DNA from: Ga0077555 sp050250755
GTDB taxonomy: Bacteria; Pseudomonadota; Alphaproteobacteria; Rhizobiales; Hyphomicrobiaceae
Length of the DNA stretch: 64,000 nt
Direction: 5' to 3'
Assembly: GCA_050250755.1 (NCBI GenBank)
Contig: JBFWOB010000022.1
Span: 1 to 64,000 of the forward strand
Position numbers and translations under genes: made by a program. Every line of letters starts with the position of its first letter. The first letter of the stretch is position 1. The notes under the pieces were generated by a model. The model had not been told where the DNA came from, ran no database searches, and saw only the letters and a program-made list of their open reading frames with translations. Positions 54,893 to 62,994 of this stretch are shown here, one piece after another.

Positions 54893-56128
54893 CTATGCCT
54901 TCTTCAGCGATGTGATGGCGCGCGAGAGCCGCGCGATACCATCCTTCATCTCGTCCTCGGAAACAGTAAGCGACGGAAGCATGCGGATTACGTTATCGCC
55001 GGCCGATACGGTCAGCAGTTTCTCGGCCGTCGCCGCTTTCATCACGTCAGCAGCCGGAAACTCGGGTTTGAGACGAACGCCTGCAAGAAGTCCCACGCCG
55101 CGCACCTCTTCGACCGCATCTGCGTGCTCGTCCTTCAGAGCGGCCATGAGCTGCTTGAGGCGCAGGCCCTTCTGCTTGACCTCCTCGAGGAAACTTGGTT
55201 CGAGCATGACATCGAGCACGGCATTGCCGACCGCCGTTGCCAGCGGATTGCCGCCGAACGTCGAACCGTGCGTGCCGGGAACCATGCCGCGGGCGGCTTC
55301 CTTGGTGGCGAGGAACGCGCCGAGCGGGAATCCGCCGCCGATAGCCTTGGCGATGGCCATGACGTCCGGCTTGATGCCCGACCACTCATAGTGGAAGAGC
55401 TTGCCGGACCTGCCCATGCCGGACTGAACCTCATCGAGGACAAGCAGCAGGCCATTCTCGTCGCAAAGCTTACGCAGGCTGCGCAGGAATTCGTCCGGGA
55501 CGACGCGGACGCCACCTTCCATCTGGACCGGCTCGATCATAATGGCGGCCGTTTCCGGAACGATCGCCTTGGCGACGGCGTCGAGATCGTAGCCTATGAT
55601 CTGGTCGAAGCCCTCGGCTTTGGGGCCGAAGCCTTCGAGATATTTGGCATTGCCACCAGCGGCGAGTGTCGCAAGCGTGCGGCCATGGAAGGCGCCGTCG
55701 AACGTAATGATGCGGTAGCGCTCGGGATGGCCGCCGGCCGCGTGGTATTTGCGGGCCGTCTTGATCGCTCCTTCGCACGCTTCCGCGCCCGAATTGCAGA
55801 AGAATACGCAATCAGCAAATGTCTCGGCGACGAGACGCTCGGCCAACCGCTCCTGGTTCTTCACTCTATAGAGATTGGATGTGTGCCAGAGCGTATTTGC
55901 TTGCTCGGTGAGAGCGGCCACCAGTTTCGGGTGGCAGTGGCCAAGCGCATTCACCGCAATGCCGCTTGTGAAATCAAGATAGCGGTCGCCGTCGGTTGAG
56001 ATCAGCCACGAGCCCTCGCCTCGTTCGAACACGACATCCTGTCGGCCGTACGTGGCCATGACGGCCGACGATGGGCCGGTGGACGCTGTGTGCGAGGACG
56101 TGACCTTTGCAGAAGATGTGGCAGACAT
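54893..56128 (-). CDS. argD: Acetylornithine aminotransferase ArgD
   Basis: ArgD is a PLP transaminase that forms N-acetylornithine in arginine synthesis (some also act in lysine synthesis). The product is 411 residues from ATG 56128. It has FFCNSGAEACEGAIK, FHGRTLATLA, the PLP aspartate in LLLVLDEVQSGMGRSG and Schiff-base lysine in VMAIAKAIGGGFPLG near 260. The frame is open back to 56248, but that segment contains an intrinsic terminator and the duplicated AGGGG Shine-Dalgarno. The second AGGGG lies nine bases before ATG 56128, so that start was chosen. It heads argD-argF(-hslO). Confidence 0.95.
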   Translation of the reverse strand: MSATSSAKVTSSHTASTGPSSAVMATYGRQDVVFERGEGSWLISTDGDRYLDFTSGIAVNALGHCHPKLVAALTEQANTLWHTSNLYRVKNQERLAERLVAETFADCVFFCNSGAEACEGAIKTARKYHAAGGHPERYRIITFDGAFHGRTLATLAAGGNAKYLEGFGPKAEGFDQIIGYDLDAVAKAIVPETAAIMIEPVQMEGGVRVVPDEFLRSLRKLCDENGLLLVLDEVQSGMGRSGKLFHYEWSGIKPDVMAIAKAIGGGFPLGAFLATKEAARGMVPGTHGSTFGGNPLATAVGNAVLDVMLEPSFLEEVKQKGLRLKQLMAALKDEHADAVEEVRGVGLLAGVRLKPEFPAADVMKAATAEKLLTVSAGDNVIRMLPSLTVSEDEMKDGIARLSRAITSLKKA

Positions 56129-56131
56129 GGC

Positions 56132-56160
56132 TTGGAACCCCTGGGTATTGGAACCCCTGG
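56132..56160 (-). repeat. Tandem 13-bp direct repeat carrying the argD Shine-Dalgarno
   Basis: CCAGGGGTTCCAA occurs twice on the minus strand with a 16-bp period (56160-56148 and 56144-56132), immediately before the argD ATG at 56128. Each copy carries an AGGGG ribosome-binding core; the second is correctly spaced. Confidence 0.75.
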
Positions 56161-56168
56161 TGCGAACG

Positions 56169-56193
56169 AAAAAAGCCGCCAAGGCCGGCGGCT
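56169..56193 (-). terminator. Intrinsic terminator/attenuator in the argD leader
   Basis: On the minus strand AGCCGCC, loop GGCCTT and GGCGGCT are followed by a run of six Ts (56174-56169). This terminator lies about 40 bp before argD and points the same way as argD, so it either ends an upstream leader transcript or attenuates argD-argF. Confidence 0.75.
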
Positions 56194-56831
56194 CGTGCGC
56201 TGCGGACGATAAAGCGTGCTGCGACTTCGTGTCAATGAGAAGCGCCATGGCGGCACAGCCCAGGAAGCGGGCCTGATAATGCCGGTGACGATGGTGGATG
56301 CAGCAAAATGCTTAAATTGGAAAACGGCCCAATCCATGGATTGAGTTTCCTCAATTAGCAGCGGCAGCCACGAATGGGCCGCTGTCAAGGGCGTCAATAA
56401 TCTGCCCCAATACTATACAAAAACATACAGCGAACCCCGAATCGCTCCGTTGCGAAAAGGCAACGATGGAATAGTGCAATCGGAATACAAACCACGACAC
56501 GGCTTGTGCAGGCAAAACCGCCCATAGTATTTATAGGCCTGCCAGACACGAGATATGGCGCGTATCGGTTCGCCAGAGTGTCAAGTGTCTTCAGTCGGTT
56601 GGCGCGTCGCTTTTTCCCGCTTTTCGGCCCCGACTAGGGTGGATCTGTCCGTTTTTCCGCCCCGTAAAGTTCAAGCGTCCATTTCTGTTCAGAGTTCGTG
56701 ACCGGCTCGAGGCCGGCCCAGCGTTCTGTTGCGCGTTTGCCGCGCCGAGTGCCGGGTCGAGATGCCTTGCCGGTGAATGTTGGAGTGTGCCTTGCGCACT
56801 TCATCGCGCATTCCGCAAGGAAGACGATCAC
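56194..56831. promoter_or_regulatory. argD leader and argD/gcrA divergent control region with palindromes
   Basis: This gap of about 640 bp has no convincing gene. It holds a perfect 14-bp palindrome CAATCCATGGATTG (56330-56343). The overlapping inverted repeat ATTGAG-TTTC-CTCAAT lies at 56340-56355, and a GANTC methylation site at 56439-56443. The palindromes are suitable operator sites, for example for an arginine-responsive regulator, which is inference. Promoters for argD (left) and gcrA (right) must lie here; no unambiguous -35/-10 pair was found. Confidence 0.45.
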
Positions 56832-57410
56832 ATGAGTTGGAACGACGAGAGGGTCGAGCTCCTGAAGAGGCTCTGGTCCGAAGGCCTCAGCGCCAGCCAG
56901 ATTGCAGGTCGCATCGGCTCCGTGACACGTAATGCGGTGATCGGCAAAGTTCACCGCCTCGGTCTGTCGGGCCGTGCGACGACAACTCGGATGAAGAGCC
57001 ATCGCCCGCGCACGCGGCCCGTGCCGGCGAAGCGTCCTCCGGCGAAGCCGCGCTTCACGAATGTGGGCAACACCGCGCTGAGAGCGCTCTACCAAGATGC
57101 AGAGCCCTACGTGGCGCCGGTCGAGGAGCTGGTGATCCCGATGGCCGAGCGGCGCTCCATCCAGTCGCTGGAGGAGTGCAGTTGCCGGTGGCCGATCGGA
57201 GACCCGCAGGAAGCCGACTTCCATTTCTGCGGGAAGACGAAAGTGGCGGGGCTGCCTTACTGCGAATTTCACGCACGGCGCGCGTTCCAGCCGCCACAAT
57301 CGCGGCGCAGCGGGGGGCACGTGCAACGGCAGCCGATACCGCAAATTGCGACTGCTCCAGCGCGGCCAGAGGCGGAAACGAAGGAAGAGACAGAGCCAGC
57401 AAACGCCTAA
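56832..57410 (+). CDS. gcrA: Cell-cycle regulator GcrA
   Basis: GcrA is an alphaproteobacterial transcription factor that binds sigma-70 holoenzyme and activates promoters bearing CcrM-methylated GANTC sites during the cell cycle. The 192-residue product begins MSWNDERVELLKRLWSEG and has the helix-turn-helix GRIGSVTRNAVIGKVHRLGL, a basic proline-rich linker and the C-terminal sigma-interacting part with CSCRWPIGDP and FCGKTKVAGLPYCEFH. ATG 56832 fits the family start; an earlier ATG at 56787 does not. Divergent from argD; terminator follows. Confidence 0.95.
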   Translation: MSWNDERVELLKRLWSEGLSASQIAGRIGSVTRNAVIGKVHRLGLSGRATTTRMKSHRPRTRPVPAKRPPAKPRFTNVGNTALRALYQDAEPYVAPVEELVIPMAERRSIQSLEECSCRWPIGDPQEADFHFCGKTKVAGLPYCEFHARRAFQPPQSRRSGGHVQRQPIPQIATAPARPEAETKEETEPANA

Positions 57411-57476
57411 GCCGGGAGTCTACAGGCTCAGAGGGACGGCTGGGGTGAGGCAATAGTCTCTTCCGGGAAGCGGGGG

Positions 57477-57512
57477 AAAATCGGCGGTGCTCGCGAGGGC
57501 GGCGCCGATTTT
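57477..57512. terminator. Bidirectional intrinsic terminator after gcrA
   Basis: A perfect 10-bp inverted repeat AAAATCGGCG/CGCCGATTTT (57477-57486 and 57503-57512) with a 16-base GC-rich loop has T-runs at the 3' end in both directions. It lies between the gcrA stop and the end of the minus-strand kinase remnant. Confidence 0.75.
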
Positions 57513-57540
57513 CGTTGCGGCTTGCGATGGGCGTCAGGTC

Positions 57541-57765
57541 TCAGCGTCTGAGGGCCGAGATTACGGCCGTCGCTAAATCGTTGACGCTTCGTGTCCCATC
57601 CAGGCGCAGGACCGGGATCGTCTGCTGGGAAAGCCAAGCTTCGTGCCGCGTACGGCGGCGTTGCGAGAATGCGGGATCATCGCACCTCATCGCCCATTCA
57701 CGGAATGCGATGTGCCTCTCGGCACACGAGGCTCCCGTGACGTATATCCGGTAGTCGGTCCTCAT
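57541..57765 (-). pseudogene. P-loop kinase remnant with central deletion
   Basis: This short frame (74 residues from ATG 57765; open to 57831) begins RIYVTGASC, which looks like the first half of a nucleotide kinase P-loop. It then passes directly into a C-terminal segment with AFREWAMRCDDPAFS, RTRHEAWLSQQ and IPVLRLDGTRSVNDL. As I recall it, intact members of this small adenylate-kinase-like family have about 100 residues between these two blocks, including the rest of the P-loop and a Walker B. If so, the gene has lost its centre in frame and cannot bind ATP normally. It might instead be a short functional protein. Confidence 0.5.
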
Positions 57766-57884
57766 TCCGTCCCTCAAAATTCGGTATTGATTCAGTTTAT
57801 TGATTTTTTGGATAGTCTGTTGAACTTGCACTCGGCATTTTCCAGCTCACAGTGGTGCGGTGCGTAGCTCGTGGGCGGATCAAA

Positions 57885-58769
57885 ATGGCGAAGGGCGACA
57901 AGGCAAAAGGCCGCTCGCGCGGTAAGGGCGCCGATGGTTTCGATCTCGACGATCCGAAATTGCCGAAAGCGATCGAGGAGCGGGCTCTCGGAAGCGGCGG
58001 CTATCCTCATGAGAAGAAGCTCAAGCGGGACGATTTCGAACAGACGCTCAGGCTTCTTCAGATCGAGCTGGTGAAGCTGCAATCGCACGTTACCAAGTCC
58101 GGCGATCGCATCGTCGTCCTGTTCGAGGGCCGAGATTCCGCGGGAAAGGGGAGCTGCATCGGACGCTTTCGAGAGCATCTCAACCCGCGCACTGCGCGAG
58201 GTGTGGCGCTTCCCAAGCCCGCCGAGATCGAACGTGGCCAATGGTACTTTCAGCGCTACGTCGCCGAGATGCCGACAGCGGGGGAGATCGTGCTGTTCGA
58301 TCGCTCCTGGTACAACCGGGCAGGCGTCGAGAAGGTGATGGACTTCGCCACACCCGATCAGGTGGCAGATTTTCTACGCGAGGCGCCCGAGTTCGAGGGC
58401 ATGCTGGTGCGCGACGGAATTCATCTGTTCAAGATTTATCTCGAGATCGGTCGCGAGATGCAGCTTTTGCGCTTTCATGAGCGGCGTCACGATCCCCTCA
58501 AGCGATGGAAAATCACCGACATGGATCTCGCAGCGATCGACCGTTGGGACGAATACACGCTCGCCAAAGAGGAGATGCTGCGGTTCACGCATACGGCTGT
58601 CGCGCCGTGGCATGTCGTTCTTGCCAACGATCAGCGGAGGGCACGGATCGAGTCTATCCGGCTGGTTCTGAATGCCATCGACTATGAGAGCAAGGACCAA
58701 GCCGCGATCGGAGAGATGGACACATCGATCGTAGGATCGAGCCAGGAGTTCTTCTATCGCCCACGCTGA
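57885..58769 (+). CDS. ppk2: Polyphosphate kinase 2 (PPK2)
   Basis: PPK2 enzymes transfer phosphate between inorganic polyphosphate and nucleotides, often making GTP or ATP from the diphosphate. The 294-residue product is a single-domain class I-like PPK2 with Walker A FEGRDSAGKGS (near 79-90), Walker B/lid FDRSWYNRAGVE (near 138) and RQFHERRHDPLK-type lid residues seen as HERRHDPLKRWK. The N-terminal 30 residues are basic and probably flexible. ATG 57885 is preferred to GTG 57852. No ppk1 or ppx in view. Confidence 0.92.
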   Translation: MAKGDKAKGRSRGKGADGFDLDDPKLPKAIEERALGSGGYPHEKKLKRDDFEQTLRLLQIELVKLQSHVTKSGDRIVVLFEGRDSAGKGSCIGRFREHLNPRTARGVALPKPAEIERGQWYFQRYVAEMPTAGEIVLFDRSWYNRAGVEKVMDFATPDQVADFLREAPEFEGMLVRDGIHLFKIYLEIGREMQLLRFHERRHDPLKRWKITDMDLAAIDRWDEYTLAKEEMLRFTHTAVAPWHVVLANDQRRARIESIRLVLNAIDYESKDQAAIGEMDTSIVGSSQEFFYRPR

Positions 58770-58854
58770 AGGATGCCACCAGCTCTCGGCTCAACGCGTG
58801 CCGCTTCGGATGCCATGCGTTGACGCCACGAGAGGCGATCGGGCGGTTTACGGT

Positions 58855-59619
58855 TTAGCCTTGGATCGAGAAGCCGCCGTCGACTGGAATGGCCGCGCCG
58901 GTTACGAAGTCGGACGCCTTGGAGGCCAAGAAAACGGCAATGCCAGCGAAGTCGGTCGGCTCACCCCAGCGGGCTGCCGGCGTGCGACGAAGGACGTTGT
59001 TGTGCAAGCCATCGACCTGCTCGCGTGCTTTCTGGGTCAACTCCGTGTCGATCCAACCCGGAAGAACGGCGTTGACCTGGATATTGTCTACGGCCCATGC
59101 GGTCGCGAGCGATTTCGTCATTTGAACGAGACCACCCTTCGAGGCGGAGTACGGGGCAGCAAAGGCAGCCCCAAAAATCGAGAGCATGGATCCGATATTG
59201 ATGATCTTGCCACCGCCGACGGCTTTCATGGCGGGCTGCGCCGCATAGGAGCAATAGAACGCACCGTCGAGGTTGATGGACAGAACCTCCCGCCACTCGC
59301 TCATCTTGTATTCTTCAGGCCGCTTGCGAATAGCGATGCCGGCGTTGTTGATCAGAATATCGAGGCGGCCCATCTGCGCGACCGTCTTATCGATCATGGC
59401 CTTGACGGACGCCTCGTCGGCAACGTCGACGTCGACTGCAGCCGTGCGGACCCCGAGGCTCGCGAGCTCTTTCGCGGCCGCTTCGGATTTGGCGGCGTTA
59501 CGTCCGGCGACAACGATATCGGCACCTGCCGCAGCGAGGCCCTTTGCCATGCCGAGGCCGATGCCGCCATTGCCGCCGGTGACGAGCGCTACGCGGCCCT
59601 TGAGATTGAAAAGCGACAT
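58855..59619 (-). CDS. Short-chain dehydrogenase, KduD/gluconate dehydrogenase-like
   Basis: This is a 254-residue NAD(P)-dependent SDR with TGGNGGIGLGMAKGL near residue 14, NNAG near 91, the catalytic serine in NIGSMLSIFG, tyrosine/lysine in PYSASKGG, and a PGWIDTEL loop. The start MSLFNLKGRVALVTGGN resembles 2-deoxy-D-gluconate 3-dehydrogenase (KduD) and gluconate 5-dehydrogenases. A sugar-acid role would fit the uronate dehydrogenase at 62.2 kb, but this is inference. Confidence 0.85.
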   Translation of the reverse strand: MSLFNLKGRVALVTGGNGGIGLGMAKGLAAAGADIVVAGRNAAKSEAAAKELASLGVRTAAVDVDVADEASVKAMIDKTVAQMGRLDILINNAGIAIRKRPEEYKMSEWREVLSINLDGAFYCSYAAQPAMKAVGGGKIINIGSMLSIFGAAFAAPYSASKGGLVQMTKSLATAWAVDNIQVNAVLPGWIDTELTQKAREQVDGLHNNVLRRTPAARWGEPTDFAGIAVFLASKASDFVTGAAIPVDGGFSIQG

Positions 59620-59806
59620 CGAGCTTCCTCCGCATTTTCGTGCTATGTGATCGACAGATGACCGGCCAGGGCGACACCATACGTTCGACGGTGCACCAGT
59701 GCGAGCCCCTCACCCTTTTTCGCGTGCAGCCCATGAGGTTTTGGGCGCAGGTGGGCGAGCCGGTTTGCCGAGCCGACATGACGCGAGCAAGCGAGCCCTC
59801 GACCTG

Positions 59807-60172
59807 ATGCGTGCCTATAACTGCAAGAACTGTCCCGGCTACTGCTGCAGCTATCCATTGATCCAGCTCGACCGGCGTGACGTGGAAAGACTCGCAAAGC
59901 ACCACAATATGTCGTTCGAGGAAGCGCGCGCCAAGTTTACGAAAGTAGCGCACGGCGCCAAATATGCGATGCGGCGGAAGGCCGATCCTCATTTCGGGAG
60001 GATTTGCCGTTTTTTCGATACCAAGGCGCGGTGCTGCACGATTTACGATGCAAGACCGGGAATCTGCCGCAGTTATCCTGGTGAAGGACGGTGCGGCTAC
60101 TATGATTTCCTGATGTTCGAGCGGCGTGCCCAAGACGATAAAGATTGGGTCGCCACGACCAGCAACGGTTGA
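59807..60172 (+). CDS. YkgJ family cysteine-cluster protein
   Basis: This is a 121-residue protein with eight-cysteine clustering typical of the YkgJ/UPF0153 group. CKNCPGYCC lies at the N terminus, then CRFFDTKARCCTIYDARPGICRSYP. Such clusters are thought to bind zinc or an iron-sulfur centre. ATG 59807 places the first cysteines at the N terminus as in relatives; the frame's earlier GTG 59699 would add 36 unconserved residues. Confidence 0.85.
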   Translation: MRAYNCKNCPGYCCSYPLIQLDRRDVERLAKHHNMSFEEARAKFTKVAHGAKYAMRRKADPHFGRICRFFDTKARCCTIYDARPGICRSYPGEGRCGYYDFLMFERRAQDDKDWVATTSNG

Positions 60173-60306
60173 TTGCCGTCGACGTTGGTTCGATCTCAAT
60201 GTCGAAACCGAGCGCTGGCCTAAACGCGGCGAATTGACCTATCCTGAGATTGATGGGCGCGCCGGTCACAGATGGCGGATGTAGCCCCGGAAACGAGAGC
60301 GCGACG

Positions 60307-61392
60307 ATGGCGGAGCATCACGTCAAGTTTGAGATTACGCCACGTGTCGTCGATCTCGGCGATCGCGTCTTTCAGTTGCAACACGTTGTCAGCGTCGGGC
60401 GGCACACGGTGCACCCATTTCGCCCGCTCGGCCTGGCAGTGATGGTGGTCGGTCTCGGATTGATCGGCAACGAGGCATTCTTTCGAGGTGTCGACGCCTT
60501 CGCCTTGCAATCCGCTGGCTCGCTTCCGCTCTGGGTCGCGTTCGTCGCCTTGGGTGTCAGCCTCTTTCTGCTGCTCTACGTTCGACGCGTTCTGTCAATT
60601 CAGACGTCGGATGGACGTCGCGCAGAATTGTCATCTGTCAGTGAAGAAGCAGCGACGGATGTCATTCTCCGAATCCGGCACGCAATGGAGGCGGCAGATG
60701 GTATGAGCGTTGCGCACAAGCCGGCGCACGGGCCAGCCGCGGTGCAGAGCGGAGCAGAAGGGACGCCACCGGCACATCGAGCGACGCCTGCGGGTCAGCC
60801 TCACCACGACACCGGAGCAGCGGGACGGTCACCGCTTTCATCGCCGGCGGCAGGGGATCTTGCTGGTACTCGGACCGTTCCGGCGGGCCGTCACGGGGGC
60901 GCCTACGCCAACGGACACGCCGGCGGCAGCGCCCTTAGCAGCGGGGCCGCTGTGCCGGAAGGCGGTTCGATTACGGACCAAGCCGTACAAGCCTATCGCC
61001 GGGCCGGGGGTGGGACGGCGCCACCGCAGCAGAAAGAGCAGAGCGCCGCGCCGGAGCGGCGACTCACCGGCCCGGAAACCGCAGGGGCGGCAGCAGCCGG
61101 ACGCGACCCGCTTTCCGGCACAGCGGCCCTTCCTCCCGGCTTTGCTCGGGCTGATGGGGCTCAGGATCTGCACGCGGTCATGGAGCATGTTCGGCGTTCC
61201 GATGTGCAACATAAGGAAGCGCTGCTGGACCTCCTGCGGGTCGTCGAGGATCACTATCGCGGGCGGGCTAGTCGGGACGATGCGCTGGCGCATTGGCGCA
61301 GCTTCGCCGATTACGCGGTGCAGTACCTCGGCGATGTCGACGGGTTGATCGCGCACACCGAGCGTTTCGGTCGGCATATGATCGGTCGCTGA
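60307..61392 (+). CDS. DUF6232-like membrane protein with long low-complexity linker
   Basis: This 361-residue protein is of unknown function. Residues 10-40 (VVDLGDRVFQLQHVVSVG) resemble the N terminus of DUF6232-type proteins. Two hydrophobic helices follow (about 40-62 and 72-96). About 150 residues rich in Ala, Gly, Pro and Ser (130-285) lead to a helical C-terminal domain of about 80 residues. ATG 60307 with GAGAG upstream is preferred to the frame's first start at 60250. Confidence 0.65.
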   Translation: MAEHHVKFEITPRVVDLGDRVFQLQHVVSVGRHTVHPFRPLGLAVMVVGLGLIGNEAFFRGVDAFALQSAGSLPLWVAFVALGVSLFLLLYVRRVLSIQTSDGRRAELSSVSEEAATDVILRIRHAMEAADGMSVAHKPAHGPAAVQSGAEGTPPAHRATPAGQPHHDTGAAGRSPLSSPAAGDLAGTRTVPAGRHGGAYANGHAGGSALSSGAAVPEGGSITDQAVQAYRRAGGGTAPPQQKEQSAAPERRLTGPETAGAAAAGRDPLSGTAALPPGFARADGAQDLHAVMEHVRRSDVQHKEALLDLLRVVEDHYRGRASRDDALAHWRSFADYAVQYLGDVDGLIAHTERFGRHMIGR

Positions 61393-61509
61393 TCGCTGGG
61401 GGGCTTTGAGGGCGGTTTTGCGCGAGCTAATGTTTCGGCTGCCATTCTGTCTGCTACCGGCTTTCCTGCAACCGAGTATTCTTCCGGTGACGACACCCAG
61501 GAGAGCGTG

Positions 61510-62079
61510 ATGAAGAAGCCGACCATTAGCCGTTTCCCGATACCCAAGCTTGCTGCTCTGCCTGAGGATGTGCGATCGCGCATCGAGACTGTTCAGGAGA
61601 AGAGCGGGTTCATTCCGAATGTCTTCCTAGTGCTCGCGCATCGGCCGGACGAATTTCGAGCCTTCATGGCCTACCACGATGCGCTGATGGACAAGCAGAG
61701 CGGCCTCACCAAGGCCGAGCGCGAGATGATCGTGGTGGCGACCAGCGCGGCGAACCAATGCCAATACTGCGTCCTGGCCCACGGCGCGATCCTCCGGATT
61801 CGGGCGAAGAACCCACTGATCGCAGATCAGGTGGCGGTCAACTATCGCAAGGCTGACATCACCGCGCGGCAGCGGGCGATGCTCGATTTCGCGATGAAGG
61901 TGGCTCTCAACTCGGCGGAGGTGGACGATGCCGACATTGCCGCCGTCAAGGCTCACGGCTTCAGCGACGAGGACGTGTGGGACATGACGTCGATCGCAGC
62001 GTTCTTTGCGATGTCGAATCGGCTCGCGAATGTCACCGGCATGCGACCGAACGACGAGTTCTACAAGCTCGGGCGTTAA
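61510..62079 (+). CDS. AhpD-like peroxidase-related carboxymuconolactone decarboxylase-fold protein
   Basis: This is a 189-residue protein of the alkylhydroperoxidase AhpD core family. The redox CxxC with its downstream histidine is seen in NQCQYCVLAHGA, and the C-terminal FFAMSNRLANVTGMRPNDEFY matches the 'peroxidase-related' subgroup. It probably reduces hydroperoxides with an unknown electron donor. ATG 61510 has AGGAG six bases upstream; GTG 61507 is adjacent. Confidence 0.88.
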   Translation: MKKPTISRFPIPKLAALPEDVRSRIETVQEKSGFIPNVFLVLAHRPDEFRAFMAYHDALMDKQSGLTKAEREMIVVATSAANQCQYCVLAHGAILRIRAKNPLIADQVAVNYRKADITARQRAMLDFAMKVALNSAEVDDADIAAVKAHGFSDEDVWDMTSIAAFFAMSNRLANVTGMRPNDEFYKLGR

Positions 62080-62163
62080 GCGTGGCATCGGAAGGGCGGC
62101 GCGGTCTGCGCGGGTCCGTTCGCTGGTTTGGCACCGTCGCGCATAGAGAGAGGCAAAGGTCCC

Positions 62164-62982
62164 ATGAAACGTGTTCTGTTGACAGGGGCAGCGGGGGGTA
62201 TCGGTACCTGGCTGCGTAAGTTGCTTCCGCCGGTTTATTCGGAGCTCGTGCTCTCCGACATCCGAGCGCCAAAGGACCTTGGCTCCGACGAGACGTTCAT
62301 CCAGGCGGATATCGCCAAGCCCGAGGAGATCGAACGGGCCTGCCAAGGCGTCGACGGCATTATTCATCTCGGTGGGCGCTCGGGCGAAGCGCCATGGGCC
62401 GACATTCTCGAGGCCAACATCGTTGGCTGCTACAATTTGTTCGAGGCGGCCCGGAAGGCGGGCGTGAAGCGCGTCGTGTTTGCGACGTCCAATCACGCGG
62501 TCGGGTTCTATCCACGATCGACAACAATCGGCACCGAGGTCATCCCTCGACCCGACAGCCGATATGGCGTGTCGAAGCTTTTCGGTGAAGGCCTCGGCGC
62601 CATGTACGCCTACAAGCACGGCATTGGTGTCACGTCGCTCCGGATCGGTAACGTGGGCGATAGTCCGCGCGATGTTCGCCGCCTCTCTATTTGGATAAAG
62701 CCGGAAGATCTGGTGCAATTGATCCGCATCGGGTTGGAGCGACCCGGTCTCGTCTATGAAGTGATGTACGGCGTCTCGGACAATCAACGCTCCTGGTACG
62801 ACAACAGTCGGGCACAGGAGCTTGGATACAAACCCGAGTGGAAATCCGAGGACTTTGCGGCGGATGTGATCTCGGCTGAGCCAACGTCCGGCAAACACCC
62901 GGCAGCCGAGTTCTACCAAGGCGGCACGTTCTGCGCCGAGGAGTACGACGCGGATTTCGAACACATGAAAACGAAGGGGTGA
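62164..62982 (+). CDS. udh: Uronate dehydrogenase
   Basis: This is an NAD-dependent dehydrogenase that oxidises D-galacturonate or D-glucuronate to aldarolactones. The 272-residue product is an extended SDR with KRVLLTGAAGGIGTWLR, HLGGRSGEAPW, FATSNHAVGFYPR, the YxxxK pair in DSRYGVSKLFGE and the late RSWYDNSRAQELGYKP, closely following known Agrobacterium Udh. The start has AAAGG close upstream. It is followed after 12 bp by an M20 amidohydrolase gene, so they form one operon. Confidence 0.88.
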   Translation: MKRVLLTGAAGGIGTWLRKLLPPVYSELVLSDIRAPKDLGSDETFIQADIAKPEEIERACQGVDGIIHLGGRSGEAPWADILEANIVGCYNLFEAARKAGVKRVVFATSNHAVGFYPRSTTIGTEVIPRPDSRYGVSKLFGEGLGAMYAYKHGIGVTSLRIGNVGDSPRDVRRLSIWIKPEDLVQLIRIGLERPGLVYEVMYGVSDNQRSWYDNSRAQELGYKPEWKSEDFAADVISAEPTSGKHPAAEFYQGGTFCAEEYDADFEHMKTKG

Positions 62983-62994
62983 GAAAGTCCGATC

